From: Pseudomonadota bacterium
GTDB taxonomy: Bacteria > Myxococcota_A > UBA796 > SXON01
Direction of reading: 5' to 3'
Assembly (NCBI GenBank): GCA_005778355.1
Contig: SXON01000034.1
Span: 1 to 64,000, forward strand
Length of the DNA: 64,000 bases
How positions within the stretch are numbered: position 1 is the first letter of the stretch; the number at the start of each line of letters is the position of its first letter. Position numbers and translations under genes: made by a program. The notes under the pieces were generated by a model that was given only the letters and a program-made list of their open reading frames with translations, did not search any database and was not told the DNA's origin. Shown one piece after another: positions 47,106-56,219 of the stretch.

Positions 47106-48160
47106 TCAGAGTGGTCGTGGTCGGTGCCGGGATCAACGGCCTCTGCGTGGCCTTCCATCTCGTTCGCCTCGGGGCCCGCGTCGTGATCGTCGACCAGCAC
47201 GACGACGGCCACCCGCACGGGTCGTCCCACGGTGAGGAACGCATCACGCGCAGCTCCTACGAACATCCTCGGTGGGTGGCCGACATGCAGCGCTGCCACG
47301 CGGAGGAGTGGCCGATGCTCGAGGAGCTCCTGGGCGAGCGCCTCGTGCACCGGGGGGGCGACGCGGTGTTCTTCGGGCCCGAGGGAGGCCGCATCGGCGA
47401 GTACGCGCGTGCCGTGTCCGAGGCCGGCGCCCAGGTGGACGAGCTCGATCCCTCCGACGCACGGCGCCGCTTCCCGGCCTTCACCTTTGCTGATAGCGCG
47501 CGGGTGCTGCACGATCGGAGCGCGGGCGTGCTCGCGGCCGCGGCCACGATCCGCGGGCTGGGGCGCTGGCTCGCGTCGAAGGGCGTCGAGGTGCGTCGCC
47601 CCTTCGCTGTCGAACGAGTGGAGTCGCGACATGGCGGGATCGCCGTCGTCGGGCCGTCGGTGATCCAGGCCGACTTCGCGGTGCTGACGGTGGGCCCCTG
47701 GGTGCGTCGCCTTGTGCCCGGGCTCGCGGTACGACCGGCGCGCCAGCACGTGGGCTACTGGCAGTTCCCCTTGGCAAAGGCAGGTCATTTCCCCGCCTGG
47801 GTGCGTCTCGGGGTAGACGAGCTGCACTACGGCTTGCCGACCATCGCCGGCGGTGAGATGAAGGCCGCGTTCCACGACCATGGGGCCGGCCCGGGTCACG
47901 ACGCCGATGAGCTCGTCCCGCCCAGCGAGGTCGCGCTGCAGGCCGTCGAGTCGCGACTGCGTGAGTGGTTCGTCGCCGGGGTCGGTCCGCTCGCGCGTCG
48001 CGAGACGTGTTTCTACACCAATGCCGAGGACGACCAGTTCCTGTCAAGCTGGACCAGTGATCGAGTTTACACCGTCAGCGCGTGTTCCGGTCACGCCTTC
48101 AAGCTGGGGCCGCTCACCGGCCGCCGGGCCGCCGAGGCGGTCTGGTTCAGGGCTCGATGA
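47102..48160 (+). CDS. Sarcosine-oxidase/N-methyl-amino-acid-oxidase-like flavoprotein
   Basis: The GTG at 47102 overlaps the glucokinase stop. The 352-aa product has the MSOX/SolA layout: FAD motif VVGAGINGL, the SSHGEERITR segment after the Rossmann strand, and the C-terminal CFYTN...DDQF in which Cys303 is the position that binds FAD covalently in sarcosine oxidases. It would oxidise an N-methyl amino acid or related amine to the imine plus H2O2. The substrate is not deducible. The coupling to glucokinase is odd and may reflect only shared transcription. It overlaps the convergent GGDEF-EAL gene by 14 bases. Confidence 0.85.
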   Translation: MIRVVVVGAGINGLCVAFHLVRLGARVVIVDQHDDGHPHGSSHGEERITRSSYEHPRWVADMQRCHAEEWPMLEELLGERLVHRGGDAVFFGPEGGRIGEYARAVSEAGAQVDELDPSDARRRFPAFTFADSARVLHDRSAGVLAAAATIRGLGRWLASKGVEVRRPFAVERVESRHGGIAVVGPSVIQADFAVLTVGPWVRRLVPGLAVRPARQHVGYWQFPLAKAGHFPAWVRLGVDELHYGLPTIAGGEMKAAFHDHGAGPGHDADELVPPSEVALQAVESRLREWFVAGVGPLARRETCFYTNAEDDQFLSSWTSDRVYTVSACSGHAFKLGPLTGRRAAEAVWFRAR

Positions 48161-50267
48161 CACCGGCGTCGGAGGACTCCAGCAGGTTCTGGCGCTCGAC
48201 CAGCGCACAGAAGTCATCGGGAGACACGGGCTTGCTGTAGAGGTAGCCCTGCGCCAGCCCAAAGCCGAGGTGTCGCAGGGTTCGCTCCTGGGCCGGGGTC
48301 TCCACCCCTTCGGCGACCACGAGCAGGCCGAGCGCGGAGGCCATTTGCAGCAGGCCCGACACGATCTGGGCCGTCACCGCGTCGTCGGGGACCTTCTCCA
48401 CGAACGACCGGTCGATCTTGATGGCCTGCACCGGGAACCCGCGCATGTGCGACAGCGACGAGAAGCCGGTGCCAAAGTCGTCGAGCGAGAAATGTACGCC
48501 GACATGGCGAAGGATCTCCATGGTGCGGGCGACCTCCTCGGGACGCTCGATCAGCACCGTCTCGGTGATCTCGAGGCCCAGCCGACCTCGGCGCACGTCT
48601 CCGGCCTCGTGCAGCGCCAGCACGTGGTCGACGAAGGGACGGTCGAGCATCTGGCGAGCCGACACGTTGACGTTGACGAAGAAACTGTTGGAAACGGCGT
48701 GAACCTGCTCCCAGGCGCGGACTTGCGCCACCACGGTGTCGAGCACGTGGCGGCCGAGGCGGAGACCGAGGCCCGTTTCCTCGGCGATGGCCACGAACTC
48801 CGCCGGCGACACCGGGCCCAAGTCGGCGTGCGTCCACCGGGCGAGGGCCTCGGCACCGATGGTGCGGCCGTTCCAGATGTCGATGATCGGCTGGTACACC
48901 ACGCGGATCTGCCGGTCGACCAGGGCGGGACCGAGGGCGCTCGCGATCTTGGCCTTTCGCTCCGACCGGCTGCCCGCCTCGGGACCCGCCACGTGGTAAC
49001 CGCGGTCCCCGCGGCTGCGGGCCTCGTACATCGCCTCGTCGGCGGCGCGGACCAGTTCGTCGACCTTCGAGCTGCCGTCGCCCAGCGCCACGCCGATGGT
49101 GGCGGCCACGGGGAGGACACGACCTTCCACCTCGACCGAGCGCGCCAGGACGCGCCCGAGGCGCTCCGCAGCGGCGTGGGCGAGCGTGGTGTCGCTCACG
49201 CCGTCGAGCAGCACGGCGAACTCGTCACCACCGAGGCGAGCGAGGGTGTCACCCGCGCGGAGTGCGGCTTGGAGTCGGCTCGCGACCACGCGGAGCAGCG
49301 CGTCGCCGATGGCGTGTCCGTGGCCGTCGTTCACCTGCTTGAAGCGCCGTAGGTCGATGAACAGGAGCGCGAAGGCCGCCGCGCCCCGCTGTTGTCGCTT
49401 GGCGCGCGCGATGGCCTGCTCGACCTGGAGCACGAAGTACGCCCGATTCGGCACCCCGGTGAGCGAGTCGTGCGTCGCGGCACGGAATAGCTCCGCCTCG
49501 GTTTGTTTTCGGTCGGAGATGTCGGTGAGGGAACCTGCAATCCGCACCGCTACGCCGCCCTCGTCGCGTACGGCGAGCCCGCGGCACAAGACCCAGCGCA
49601 CGCGGCCACCCGGTAGCAGCACGCGGTGCTCGCACTCCATCGACGGCGTCTCGCCGGCCAGGTGCGCGTCGAAGATGTCGCGCGCCCTGGGACGATCTTC
49701 CGGGTGTATGTGGTCGAAACACCAGTCCATCGTGGCGGGCTGCACCGGCTGCTCGTGCAACTCGAACCAGCGGGGCGAGCCGTAGAAACGACCGGCGGCG
49801 ATGTCCCAGTCCCAGAGACCGTCGCGCGCCGCCTGGCAGGCGAGGCTGAACCGCGCCTCGCTCTCCGACAAGGCGCGCAGCATGCGCCGCTCGTCGGTGA
49901 CATCGCGACGCAGCGCCAGGAAGTGGGTGGGGCCGAGGGTGGAGCGCCGACCGGGGGCAACGATGATCTCGCTGTCGAAGAGCGTGCCGTCCTTGCGGCG
50001 CGAGGTGATCACCGCTCGCCAGGTTTCCCGGCGCGCCATCGCCGCGGCGGCGTTGTCGTAGAACTCCGAGGGGTGAACGTCGCTGCGGAGCAGCTGCTTC
50101 GCCGTCTTGCCCATGCACTCATCGAATGAGTAGCCGGACATCCGCTCGAAGGCGGGGTTTACCCAGAGGAACGTGCCGTCGGTGCTGCAGATCTCGACGC
50201 CGACCGCCGAGTCTTCGAGGGCCTGGACAAAGTACTCCGGGTCGAACTCGGGAGGGATGCGGTGCAT
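48147..50267 (-). CDS. PAS-PAS-GGDEF-EAL cyclic-di-GMP protein
   Basis: The ATG at 50267 (MHRIPPEF) is preferred because upstream frame overlaps tcdA. The 706-aa product has two PAS domains (about 10-135 and 140-260), a GGDEF domain with intact RLGGDEFAVL and an EAL domain with EAL in GAEALARW, NVNVSARQ, ITET, DDFGTG and KIDRSFV, all catalytic sites present. So it can in principle both make and degrade c-di-GMP. No transmembrane helices: it is a cytoplasmic, PAS-regulated sensor. The PAS ligand is unknown. Confidence 0.93.
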   Translation of the reverse strand: MHRIPPEFDPEYFVQALEDSAVGVEICSTDGTFLWVNPAFERMSGYSFDECMGKTAKQLLRSDVHPSEFYDNAAAAMARRETWRAVITSRRKDGTLFDSEIIVAPGRRSTLGPTHFLALRRDVTDERRMLRALSESEARFSLACQAARDGLWDWDIAAGRFYGSPRWFELHEQPVQPATMDWCFDHIHPEDRPRARDIFDAHLAGETPSMECEHRVLLPGGRVRWVLCRGLAVRDEGGVAVRIAGSLTDISDRKQTEAELFRAATHDSLTGVPNRAYFVLQVEQAIARAKRQQRGAAAFALLFIDLRRFKQVNDGHGHAIGDALLRVVASRLQAALRAGDTLARLGGDEFAVLLDGVSDTTLAHAAAERLGRVLARSVEVEGRVLPVAATIGVALGDGSSKVDELVRAADEAMYEARSRGDRGYHVAGPEAGSRSERKAKIASALGPALVDRQIRVVYQPIIDIWNGRTIGAEALARWTHADLGPVSPAEFVAIAEETGLGLRLGRHVLDTVVAQVRAWEQVHAVSNSFFVNVNVSARQMLDRPFVDHVLALHEAGDVRRGRLGLEITETVLIERPEEVARTMEILRHVGVHFSLDDFGTGFSSLSHMRGFPVQAIKIDRSFVEKVPDDAVTAQIVSGLLQMASALGLLVVAEGVETPAQERTLRHLGFGLAQGYLYSKPVSPDDFCALVERQNLLESSDAGVIEP

Positions 50268-50277
50268 CCGCGCTGAT

Positions 50278-51126
50278 CTAGCTCGCCGGGCTGTTGGCTC
50301 GCCGGGCCGATACTCGTTGTTTTTTCCGTCGCGGCTCGTGGGCCGGCCGGGCCCGATCGCTCGACAAGACCCGCTGGCCGATCCCTCGATTGACGACAAC
50401 GCCCGCGAGCATCAGGCCAAAGATCGCTGGCATCCACGAGACGGTGCCTTGCACCACGTTGCGATGCGAGCAGCTGTGGTGGTCGTTCTCGCCCCAGGGG
50501 CAGATGCAGTGGAAGTCGTCAGCCACCTGCTCGTCGAGCGTGGCGGGTTCCTCGTCGGTCCACGCGCACTCGATCCCGCTCTGGATGCCGCGAGCCCGCA
50601 ACTCGTTGCGCACCACCTTGGCAAGGGGGTCCTTCTCGGTGCGGGAGATGTCCGTCACCCGTACCCGGGTGGGGTCCACGCGCCCACCGGCGCCCATCGC
50701 GCTCACGACGCGTTGCCCCCGGGCCGCGCAGGCGGCGAGCAAGGCCACCTTCGCCGTCACGTTGTCGATACAGTCCACCACGCAGTCGTAGCCGGGGGCG
50801 AGCAGGGCCTCAGACGACGCGGCGTCGAAGAATCGCTGCTCCGCCACGACTGCGGCCTTAGGGTTGATGCTGCGGCAACGATCCGCCATCAAGGCCACCT
50901 TCGAGGCCCCGACCGTCTTGCGGGTGGCGTGGAGTTGACGGTTGAGGTTGGTGAGGCAAACCTGGTCGAAGTCTACGAGCGTGATGTGACCCACGCCGGC
51001 GCGGGCGAGCGCCTCGGCGGCAAATGAGCCCACGCCGCCGACGCCCACGACCATCACGCGCATCCCGGCGATGCGCTGCCACGCGTCGCGACCGACGAGC
51101 AGCTCGGTGCGCTGGAAAGCGTGCAT
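50278..51126 (-). CDS. tcdA: tRNA threonylcarbamoyladenosine dehydratase
   Basis: The 282-aa product has the E1-like adenylation fold of CsdL/TcdA: GVGGVGSFAAEALARAG, VDFDQVCLTNLNRQ, KVALMADRCRSINP, DCIDNVTAK and the PTRVRVTDISRTEKDPLAKVVR segment. It cyclises N6-threonylcarbamoyladenosine at position 37 of ANN-decoding tRNAs using ATP. Length matches E. coli TcdA (268). Its last ~35 residues are basic and less conserved. The start ATG is directly adjacent to the stop of the lipoprotein gene at 51127. Confidence 0.93.
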   Translation of the reverse strand: MHAFQRTELLVGRDAWQRIAGMRVMVVGVGGVGSFAAEALARAGVGHITLVDFDQVCLTNLNRQLHATRKTVGASKVALMADRCRSINPKAAVVAEQRFFDAASSEALLAPGYDCVVDCIDNVTAKVALLAACAARGQRVVSAMGAGGRVDPTRVRVTDISRTEKDPLAKVVRNELRARGIQSGIECAWTDEEPATLDEQVADDFHCICPWGENDHHSCSHRNVVQGTVSWMPAIFGLMLAGVVVNRGIGQRVLSSDRARPAHEPRRKKQRVSARRANSPAS

Positions 51127-51876
51127 CTACTGTGGGGAGGCCGTCCAGCTTCCCTGGAGGCGGAGCTCGTTGCCGCCGTCGCGGAAGGTCTCGTCGAAAT
51201 CGGCGTTCATCGTGTCGCCCACCGCGCCGCTGCCGGTGAAGGGCGTGCGGTACTCGGTGCCCTCGTTCACCATGATCATGTCGCCCGAGATGCTGCGACC
51301 GCTCACGGTGCCCTCGATGTCGTAGACCATGTCGTAGTCGCCGTCGAGGCGGCACTGGCCCGTGCCGTCGAGCGTGCCACTGGAGGTGACCGTGAAGCTC
51401 ACCGTGCCGGGGCAGCTCGCGTCGTAGTCGAAGTCGCCGCTGAGCCACACGTGGCTGTCCATCGTCCCCGCGTAGGGGGTGACGTCGGCGTCGGCGTCGG
51501 CGTCGGCGTCCGCGTCGGTGTCGCTGTCCGCCTCGTCGCGATTGACGACGATACCCACGCGAGCGCCATAGTGTTTGTCGTCTACGACGACGTCGACCAC
51601 GACATCGTAGTTGCCGGGATCGAGGTTGCCCACGTCGGTGCTCTCGCCCCGCACTTCCCGCTCGCCTATGGTCCACACCACTGAGTCGACCGAGGCGTCG
51701 GCCTTGCCTGCCTTGGCGCTGACTTCGAGGTGGATGTCGTCGCCCGCCGCCCACTCGGAGCCGTGCTCGGGCGAGACGATCTCGATCTCGACGGGTTCGG
51801 ACTTCTCATCCTCGGCTTCCTCGGCGTTGCCGCCGCAGGCGAGGAGGGCAATGGGTAGGGCGAAATGGGCGCGCAT
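51127..51876 (-). CDS. Lipoprotein with an Asp-Ala repeat
   Basis: The ATG at 51876 gives MRAHFALPIALLACG, a lipobox with cysteine 14. The 249-aa product has an N-terminal Ig-like strand pattern (VEIEIVSPEHGSEWAAGDDI), a D-T/A-D-A spacer encoded by the 6-base repeat, and a C-terminal beta-rich domain (GTVSFTVTSSGTLDGTG). No enzyme motif. It is immediately followed by tcdA but functional linkage is unlikely. Probably a surface or periplasmic structural lipoprotein. Confidence 0.7.
   Translation of the reverse strand: MRAHFALPIALLACGGNAEEAEDEKSEPVEIEIVSPEHGSEWAAGDDIHLEVSAKAGKADASVDSVVWTIGEREVRGESTDVGNLDPGNYDVVVDVVVDDKHYGARVGIVVNRDEADSDTDADADADADADVTPYAGTMDSHVWLSGDFDYDASCPGTVSFTVTSSGTLDGTGQCRLDGDYDMVYDIEGTVSGRSISGDMIMVNEGTEYRTPFTGSGAVGDTMNADFDETFRDGGNELRLQGSWTASPQ
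51484..51525. repeat. Tandem 6-base GTCGGC repeats (coding D-A)
   Basis: Four perfect copies of GTCGGC (51484-51507), followed by GTCCGC, GTCGGT and GTCGCT, encode the alternating Asp-Ala/Thr/Ser spacer of the 249-aa lipoprotein. The unit length is a multiple of three, so slippage would change spacer length without shifting the frame. Confidence 0.85.
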
Positions 51877-51896
51877 CAGGCGATTCTAACCGAGCC

Positions 51897-52706
51897 CTAG
51901 GCCAATGCCGCGAGCAAGGTGGCCAGGGCGCGCCGCAGGTGTGGATCTTCTTGCCACGCGGGCGGCAACTCGCCGAGATCGTGGACCGCGATCGCGCGTC
52001 GCCCGCTTGCCGGGATGGGGGGCTCGGCGAGCTCGGGCTGCCCAGCCGAACGGTACACGAACCAGGGGATGGACTGCGCGAGCTCGGTGTCGAAGGCCTC
52101 CTGCGACAGGCGGGTCGCGAGGAAGTCGGGGTCGATGGTGGCCTCGACGAGCACGACGGCTCGCAGCTGGTCGCGCAGGCCGGGCGCCTCCCGGAGCGCC
52201 GTGAGCGCTGCGGTCGCGTCGCCGCTGAGCACCAGCACCAGGCGATGGTGCCGCGCCCCGAGGCTCGCGGCCGCCGCCTCGAGGGAGGCGACTGCGCCGC
52301 CCTCGACGTGGGGCACCGTCACCGCGCCGGGGCCAATCCAGGCGAGGCGCACGTCGGCCAGGCGTCGAGACACCGTCGCGAGCGCCTTCTCCTCCCCCTC
52401 GCCCAGCGCCAGCCAGGTGCAGGCCGCACCGATGCGCACCGACGGGTCGTGGTCCGGCCCCAGGAGGGCAGGGTCGCCGGTCCATCCGGCCGCCGGCGGG
52501 CGGGGCCCCCGCGGGATCACGGCCTCGCAGCGAGCTTTCCAGTCGTCGAGCGTCGCGTTGGCCTTCTCCAGCTCGCCGCCGTGCAGGTTGGCGAGCACGG
52601 CATGGTGGAAGAGGGCCGGGCTCCAGCGCGGCGGACGTGGCCAGGCGAAGAAGAGCGCGCCGAGGAAAAGCGCTACGAAGGCCGACCAGAGGAGTTCGTC
52701 GGTCAT
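51897..52706 (-). CDS. Hypothetical protein with N-terminal membrane segment
   Basis: The ATG at 52706 overlaps the O-antigen-ligase-like gene stop (ATGA). The 269-aa product starts with a transmembrane helix (about 6-22, LLWSAFVALFLGALFFAW), then a 240-residue soluble domain with alternating hydrophobic strands and helices in an alpha/beta pattern (for example HRLVLVLSGDATAALTAL, LRAVVLVEATIDPDFL). The pattern resembles an alpha/beta hydrolase or TIR-like fold, but no catalytic signature is clear. Coupling to the membrane protein suggests a role in envelope polysaccharide assembly. Function unknown. Confidence 0.6.
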   Translation of the reverse strand: MTDELLWSAFVALFLGALFFAWPRPPRWSPALFHHAVLANLHGGELEKANATLDDWKARCEAVIPRGPRPPAAGWTGDPALLGPDHDPSVRIGAACTWLALGEGEEKALATVSRRLADVRLAWIGPGAVTVPHVEGGAVASLEAAAASLGARHHRLVLVLSGDATAALTALREAPGLRDQLRAVVLVEATIDPDFLATRLSQEAFDTELAQSIPWFVYRSAGQPELAEPPIPASGRRAIAVHDLGELPPAWQEDPHLRRALATLLAALA

Positions 52707-54124
52707 TTGAGGGCGAGCGTCCACGGGGGCAGCGGCTTGCCCGACTCTTTCGCTCGTCGCGCCACGAGGTGGAGCGCGGTGAAGAGGGCGAGCCACTCCC
52801 AGAAGGGCTTCTCGTCGAGGCTGAACTCCACGAAGCTCCACGCGAAGTAGCCCGCCATCGAGGCCGGCATCGCCCAGGCCAGCACCTCGGCCTCAGTTCC
52901 CCGCGTGTCGCGCACCGTCTGGATCGCCATGCGGGTGATGCTCACGACGAGCGCGCCGAGCAGGATGAGGCCCACGACGCCGGTGTGGGCCAGCTCGCCC
53001 CAGAAGATGCCGTGGGGGTAACGGTACACCGAGTTGTACAGCCACTCGCTGTACACCCGCAGGTTCTCGACGTAGCCGCCGGGGCCGATGCCGCGGCCGA
53101 AGGTTTCGGTGAACATCCCGATGCAAGCGGCCCAGTTCATGCCACGAATGTCGCGCGCGAAGAGCACGTCGACGTTGGCGCTGATGCGGTTGAAGCCCTT
53201 GCCCAAGTCGCCGAGATCGGCCATGGCGGCGATGGCGAAGAAGAAGCCGCCGACCACCGCGAAGCGTAGGAACCACTTGCGGAACAGGGGCTGACCGAGC
53301 GCCACCAGGAAGCCGCCGATCACCACGGAGTAGGCGCCGCCGCGGCTCCCGGAGGTCATCGCGGCGAGGAAGATGAAGGTGGCCGCGAGCAAGAGGCCCC
53401 AGCGGTAAAGCGCGCGTTTCTGCACCAGCGCGAAGCCGGCTGCGGCGTGAATCACAAAGCTCAGGTTCATCGCGAACCAGTTGGGCTGTTGGCCGAGACC
53501 GGTCTCGCGACCACCGCTCTCGGCGGCCTTCCACTGCGAGGAGTAGTCGGTGAGGCCGAGCGCATCGCCGAAGATCGCGAGCACGCCGATGAGCACACAG
53601 GTGCCGATCCACCACCAGAGGGCGGTCTTCACGTCGTCCCAGGTCTGGAGGAAGGCGAGCACGACCGACGACGTGGCCGCGATGACCGCCAGCGTGATGA
53701 TCTCCTTCACGCCGTCGCTCTTGGTGGTGCACCAGGCGAGGCCGGCCATTCGCCAGAGGATGATGCCGACGAATACGGCCTTCCAGGGCCAGCTCATCCA
53801 CAGGGTCTTGCGCGAGAAGATGGCGCGGAGCCCGAGCGAGATGAGCGCCAGCAGGAGCACGGGCTCGAAGAGGCCGATGCTGACCTTGCCCACGGTGAAG
53901 AAGGACATCGTGCCCGTGGAGAGCAAGCGCGCTGCGAGCATGCCCGCCACGGCCCACACCGGGTTGTCGAGGAGGAAAACCGTCACGACGAAGCCGGCGG
54001 CGAGCACAACGGGCACCTTCCAGTCGAGCACGAAGCTCGCCAGGAGCACCACCTGCACGGCGATCACCGCCGCCACGCGCCAGGGCGCGGGCGATTCCCA
54101 GAGGGCCTGGAGGCGATTCACCAT
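52703..54124 (-). CDS. O-antigen ligase/polymerase-like membrane protein (Wzy/WaaL-type)
   Basis: The start is the ATG at 54124. The 473-aa product has about 10-12 hydrophobic helices and the Wzy_C-type periplasmic region with GSRGGAYSVVIGG, AACIGMFTETFGRGIGPGGY and YPHGIFWGELAHTG, the conserved loop of O-antigen ligases (R and H residues). It would polymerise or ligate a surface polysaccharide. No other glycan gene is in the window apart from the coupled downstream gene, so the pathway is dispersed or this is a specialised glycosyl transfer. Divergent from the beta-helix gene with a 48-base gap. Confidence 0.82.
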   Translation of the reverse strand: MVNRLQALWESPAPWRVAAVIAVQVVLLASFVLDWKVPVVLAAGFVVTVFLLDNPVWAVAGMLAARLLSTGTMSFFTVGKVSIGLFEPVLLLALISLGLRAIFSRKTLWMSWPWKAVFVGIILWRMAGLAWCTTKSDGVKEIITLAVIAATSSVVLAFLQTWDDVKTALWWWIGTCVLIGVLAIFGDALGLTDYSSQWKAAESGGRETGLGQQPNWFAMNLSFVIHAAAGFALVQKRALYRWGLLLAATFIFLAAMTSGSRGGAYSVVIGGFLVALGQPLFRKWFLRFAVVGGFFFAIAAMADLGDLGKGFNRISANVDVLFARDIRGMNWAACIGMFTETFGRGIGPGGYVENLRVYSEWLYNSVYRYPHGIFWGELAHTGVVGLILLGALVVSITRMAIQTVRDTRGTEAEVLAWAMPASMAGYFAWSFVEFSLDEKPFWEWLALFTALHLVARRAKESGKPLPPWTLALK

Positions 54125-54172
54125 GGCGGGCGCGGTAGCCCCGCGGCGCGCGCCGTGTCAACCTGTCTGGTC

Positions 54173-56182
54173 ATGCACATGCTCTGGATTGCTGCGGCGC
54201 ACGCCGCCACCCTCAAGGTCGGTGCCACCGAGGCCTACACCACCATCGCCGCCGCAGTGAGCGCCGCCGCCAACGGCGACACCATCGAGGTTGCGCCGGG
54301 CACCTACACGGAGACCCCCGGGCTTACCGGCAAGTCCCTGTCGCTCGTGAGTCGCGACGGGCCGCACACGACATCGATCGTTCACAGCGGCACCATCTAC
54401 ATCGATGGCGGCAGGCTCGAGGGCTTCACGCTGTACCCGGGCACCACCAACGCCGTTGCGGTGCAGACGGGCTCGCCCACCCTGCAGGCTCTCTGGATCG
54501 AGGCGCCCACGCAGTACGGCGTGGTGGTGAGCGGCGGCACCCCCACCCTGCAGGAGGTGCTCGTCAACCTCGCGGGTTCGCACTCCTTCTCGCTCGAAGG
54601 TGGCACGCCCACGGTGCGTCGTTGCGTGTCGCTCGACGCCACCAAGTACGGCTTCAACATCACCACCGCGGTGAGTGCCGCGAACTTGCTGAGTATCGGC
54701 GGCAAGTACGGCGTGGTCATCAACGAGGCGGGGGTCACGGCGGACAACTCGGTCGCCGTCGGCGCGACGACCGCAGGCGTAGCCGTGTTGGTCGACGCGA
54801 CGCTCACCAACTGGGCGTTCGAGGACAACGTCTACGCGGCCGAGTGTTTCAGCGGGTACGACACCACGTTCGTCGACAGCGTCGCCTACAACACCAACAC
54901 CGACCGCGGTTGTGACAGCAATGCGCTGGTGAACAGCGATCCTCGCTTCGCCTACTGGGTGGCGGGCGCTGACTTCAACGCGCTCGACTTCTCGCCGGCT
55001 GCCGGCTCGCCGCTCCTCGATCAAGGCACCGGCACCGACGTGGACGGATCCGCCGCCGACATCGGGATCTTCGGCGGTGCGCAGGGCGGCTGGACCGACG
55101 CCGACGGCGATGGCGTGGTGGTGCTGTTTGACTGCGACGATCAGGACGCCGACCGCTATTGGGGCGCCACGGAATCGGCCGACGGCATCGACGACGACTG
55201 CAACGGCGAGATCGACGAGGACGTGCCGGTCGACACCGGCGAGCCTCCCGACACGGGAGTGCCTCCAGACACCGGCGACAGCGGTGCCGACAGCGGCGTG
55301 GACAGCGGAAACGACAGCGGAACCGACTCCGGCGTCGACAGTGGCGACACCGCCACGCCCGACAGCACCGACCTCGACAAGGACGGCTTCGCCGCCAGCG
55401 TGGACTGCGACGAGCACAACATCGCGAGCTACCCGGGTGCGCCCGAGCGCCTCGACGGTGCCGACAACGACTGCGACGGGCTGGTCGACAACGGCACAGC
55501 GGGGGGCGACGACGATGGCGACGGCTACACCGAGCTGCAGGGTGACTGCGACGACACCGACAGCACGCGCTCGCCCGGCTCCGACGAGGTCGATCGCAAC
55601 GGTATCGACGAGAACTGCAACGGCTACGACGACAATGGCCGCGGGCAGGACGGCGACGGCGACGGCTACACCGACGCCTCCGACTGCGACGACACCGATC
55701 CGGTGGTGAACCCGGGGGCGGCCGACCCCACCAACGGCGTGGACGACGACTGCGACGGCGTCACCGACGACGACGAGCTCAATGCCGACGGCGATGGCGA
55801 CGGCGTGACCCCCGCCGAGGGCGACTGCGACGACACCAACGCGGGCCTCGCCCCCAACCAGACCGACATCGCCGACAACTTCGTCGATGAAGACTGCTCG
55901 GGTACCGACAACTACGACGTCGACCGCGATGGCCACGCCTCGCCGACATCGGGCGGAGACGACTGTGCCGACCTCCTCAACACCGTCTTTCCCGGGGCCC
56001 CCGAGCTGTGCGACAGCATCGACAACGACTGTGATACGACGATCGACGAGGAGTGTGACGACAAGCTCGGCGGAGGCGGGGGCGATGACTGCGGTTGTAG
56101 CGGCACTCCCGGCCCGGCGAGTCTGGCTCCGCTCGCGATGATTGGCACGCTATTGTTGCGGCGTCGTCATCGAAACTCTTGA
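54173..56182 (+). CDS. Secreted beta-helix protein with six MopE-type repeats and sorting tail
   Basis: The start is the ATG at 54173 (a second at 54179 is equally possible). The 669-aa product has a short signal (MHMLWIAAAHAA), then a right-handed parallel beta-helix (GDTIEVAPGTYTE and repeated GG-x-P-TL strands, about 20-290), a DSG-x linker (six 12-base repeats), and six MopE-type metal-binding modules (D-x-DG, DCDD..., PGA/NPG, GxDDDCDG). The tail has DCGCSG, hydrophobic residues and RRRHR, MYXO-CTERM-like. Probably a surface-anchored, calcium-stabilised adhesin or polysaccharide binder. The stop TGA forms part of a downstream TTGACA box. Confidence 0.82.
   Translation: MHMLWIAAAHAATLKVGATEAYTTIAAAVSAAANGDTIEVAPGTYTETPGLTGKSLSLVSRDGPHTTSIVHSGTIYIDGGRLEGFTLYPGTTNAVAVQTGSPTLQALWIEAPTQYGVVVSGGTPTLQEVLVNLAGSHSFSLEGGTPTVRRCVSLDATKYGFNITTAVSAANLLSIGGKYGVVINEAGVTADNSVAVGATTAGVAVLVDATLTNWAFEDNVYAAECFSGYDTTFVDSVAYNTNTDRGCDSNALVNSDPRFAYWVAGADFNALDFSPAAGSPLLDQGTGTDVDGSAADIGIFGGAQGGWTDADGDGVVVLFDCDDQDADRYWGATESADGIDDDCNGEIDEDVPVDTGEPPDTGVPPDTGDSGADSGVDSGNDSGTDSGVDSGDTATPDSTDLDKDGFAASVDCDEHNIASYPGAPERLDGADNDCDGLVDNGTAGGDDDGDGYTELQGDCDDTDSTRSPGSDEVDRNGIDENCNGYDDNGRGQDGDGDGYTDASDCDDTDPVVNPGAADPTNGVDDDCDGVTDDDELNADGDGDGVTPAEGDCDDTNAGLAPNQTDIADNFVDEDCSGTDNYDVDRDGHASPTSGGDDCADLLNTVFPGAPELCDSIDNDCDTTIDEECDDKLGGGGGDDCGCSGTPGPASLAPLAMIGTLLLRRRHRNS
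55277..55348. repeat. Six tandem 12-base repeats coding DSG-x
   Basis: Units of GACAGCGG plus four variable bases (GACTCCGG and GACAGTGG in units five and six) run contiguously for 72 bases and encode the Asp-Ser-Gly-x linker between the beta-helix and the MopE modules. In-frame length variation by slippage would be tolerated. Confidence 0.88.
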
Positions 56183-56208
56183 CAGGCCGCGCGGGACGGG
56201 TTCATATT
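56179..56208 (+). promoter_or_regulatory. Candidate sigma-70 promoter: TTGACA-18-CATATT
   Basis: A consensus TTGACA (56179-56184, overlapping the upstream stop codon) is followed after 18 bases by CATATT (56203-56208), four of six matches to TATAAT. It is the only consensus -35 noticed in the window and would drive the small lipoprotein gene, with a 5' leader of about 100 bases. Confidence 0.55.
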
Positions 56209-56219
56209 CCTGCGGTCTC

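Noticed and set aside
51897-52706. An enzymatic call (hydrolase) for the membrane-anchored alpha/beta protein
   Set aside because: Although strand-helix alternation is present, no GxSxG or other catalytic signature could be identified.
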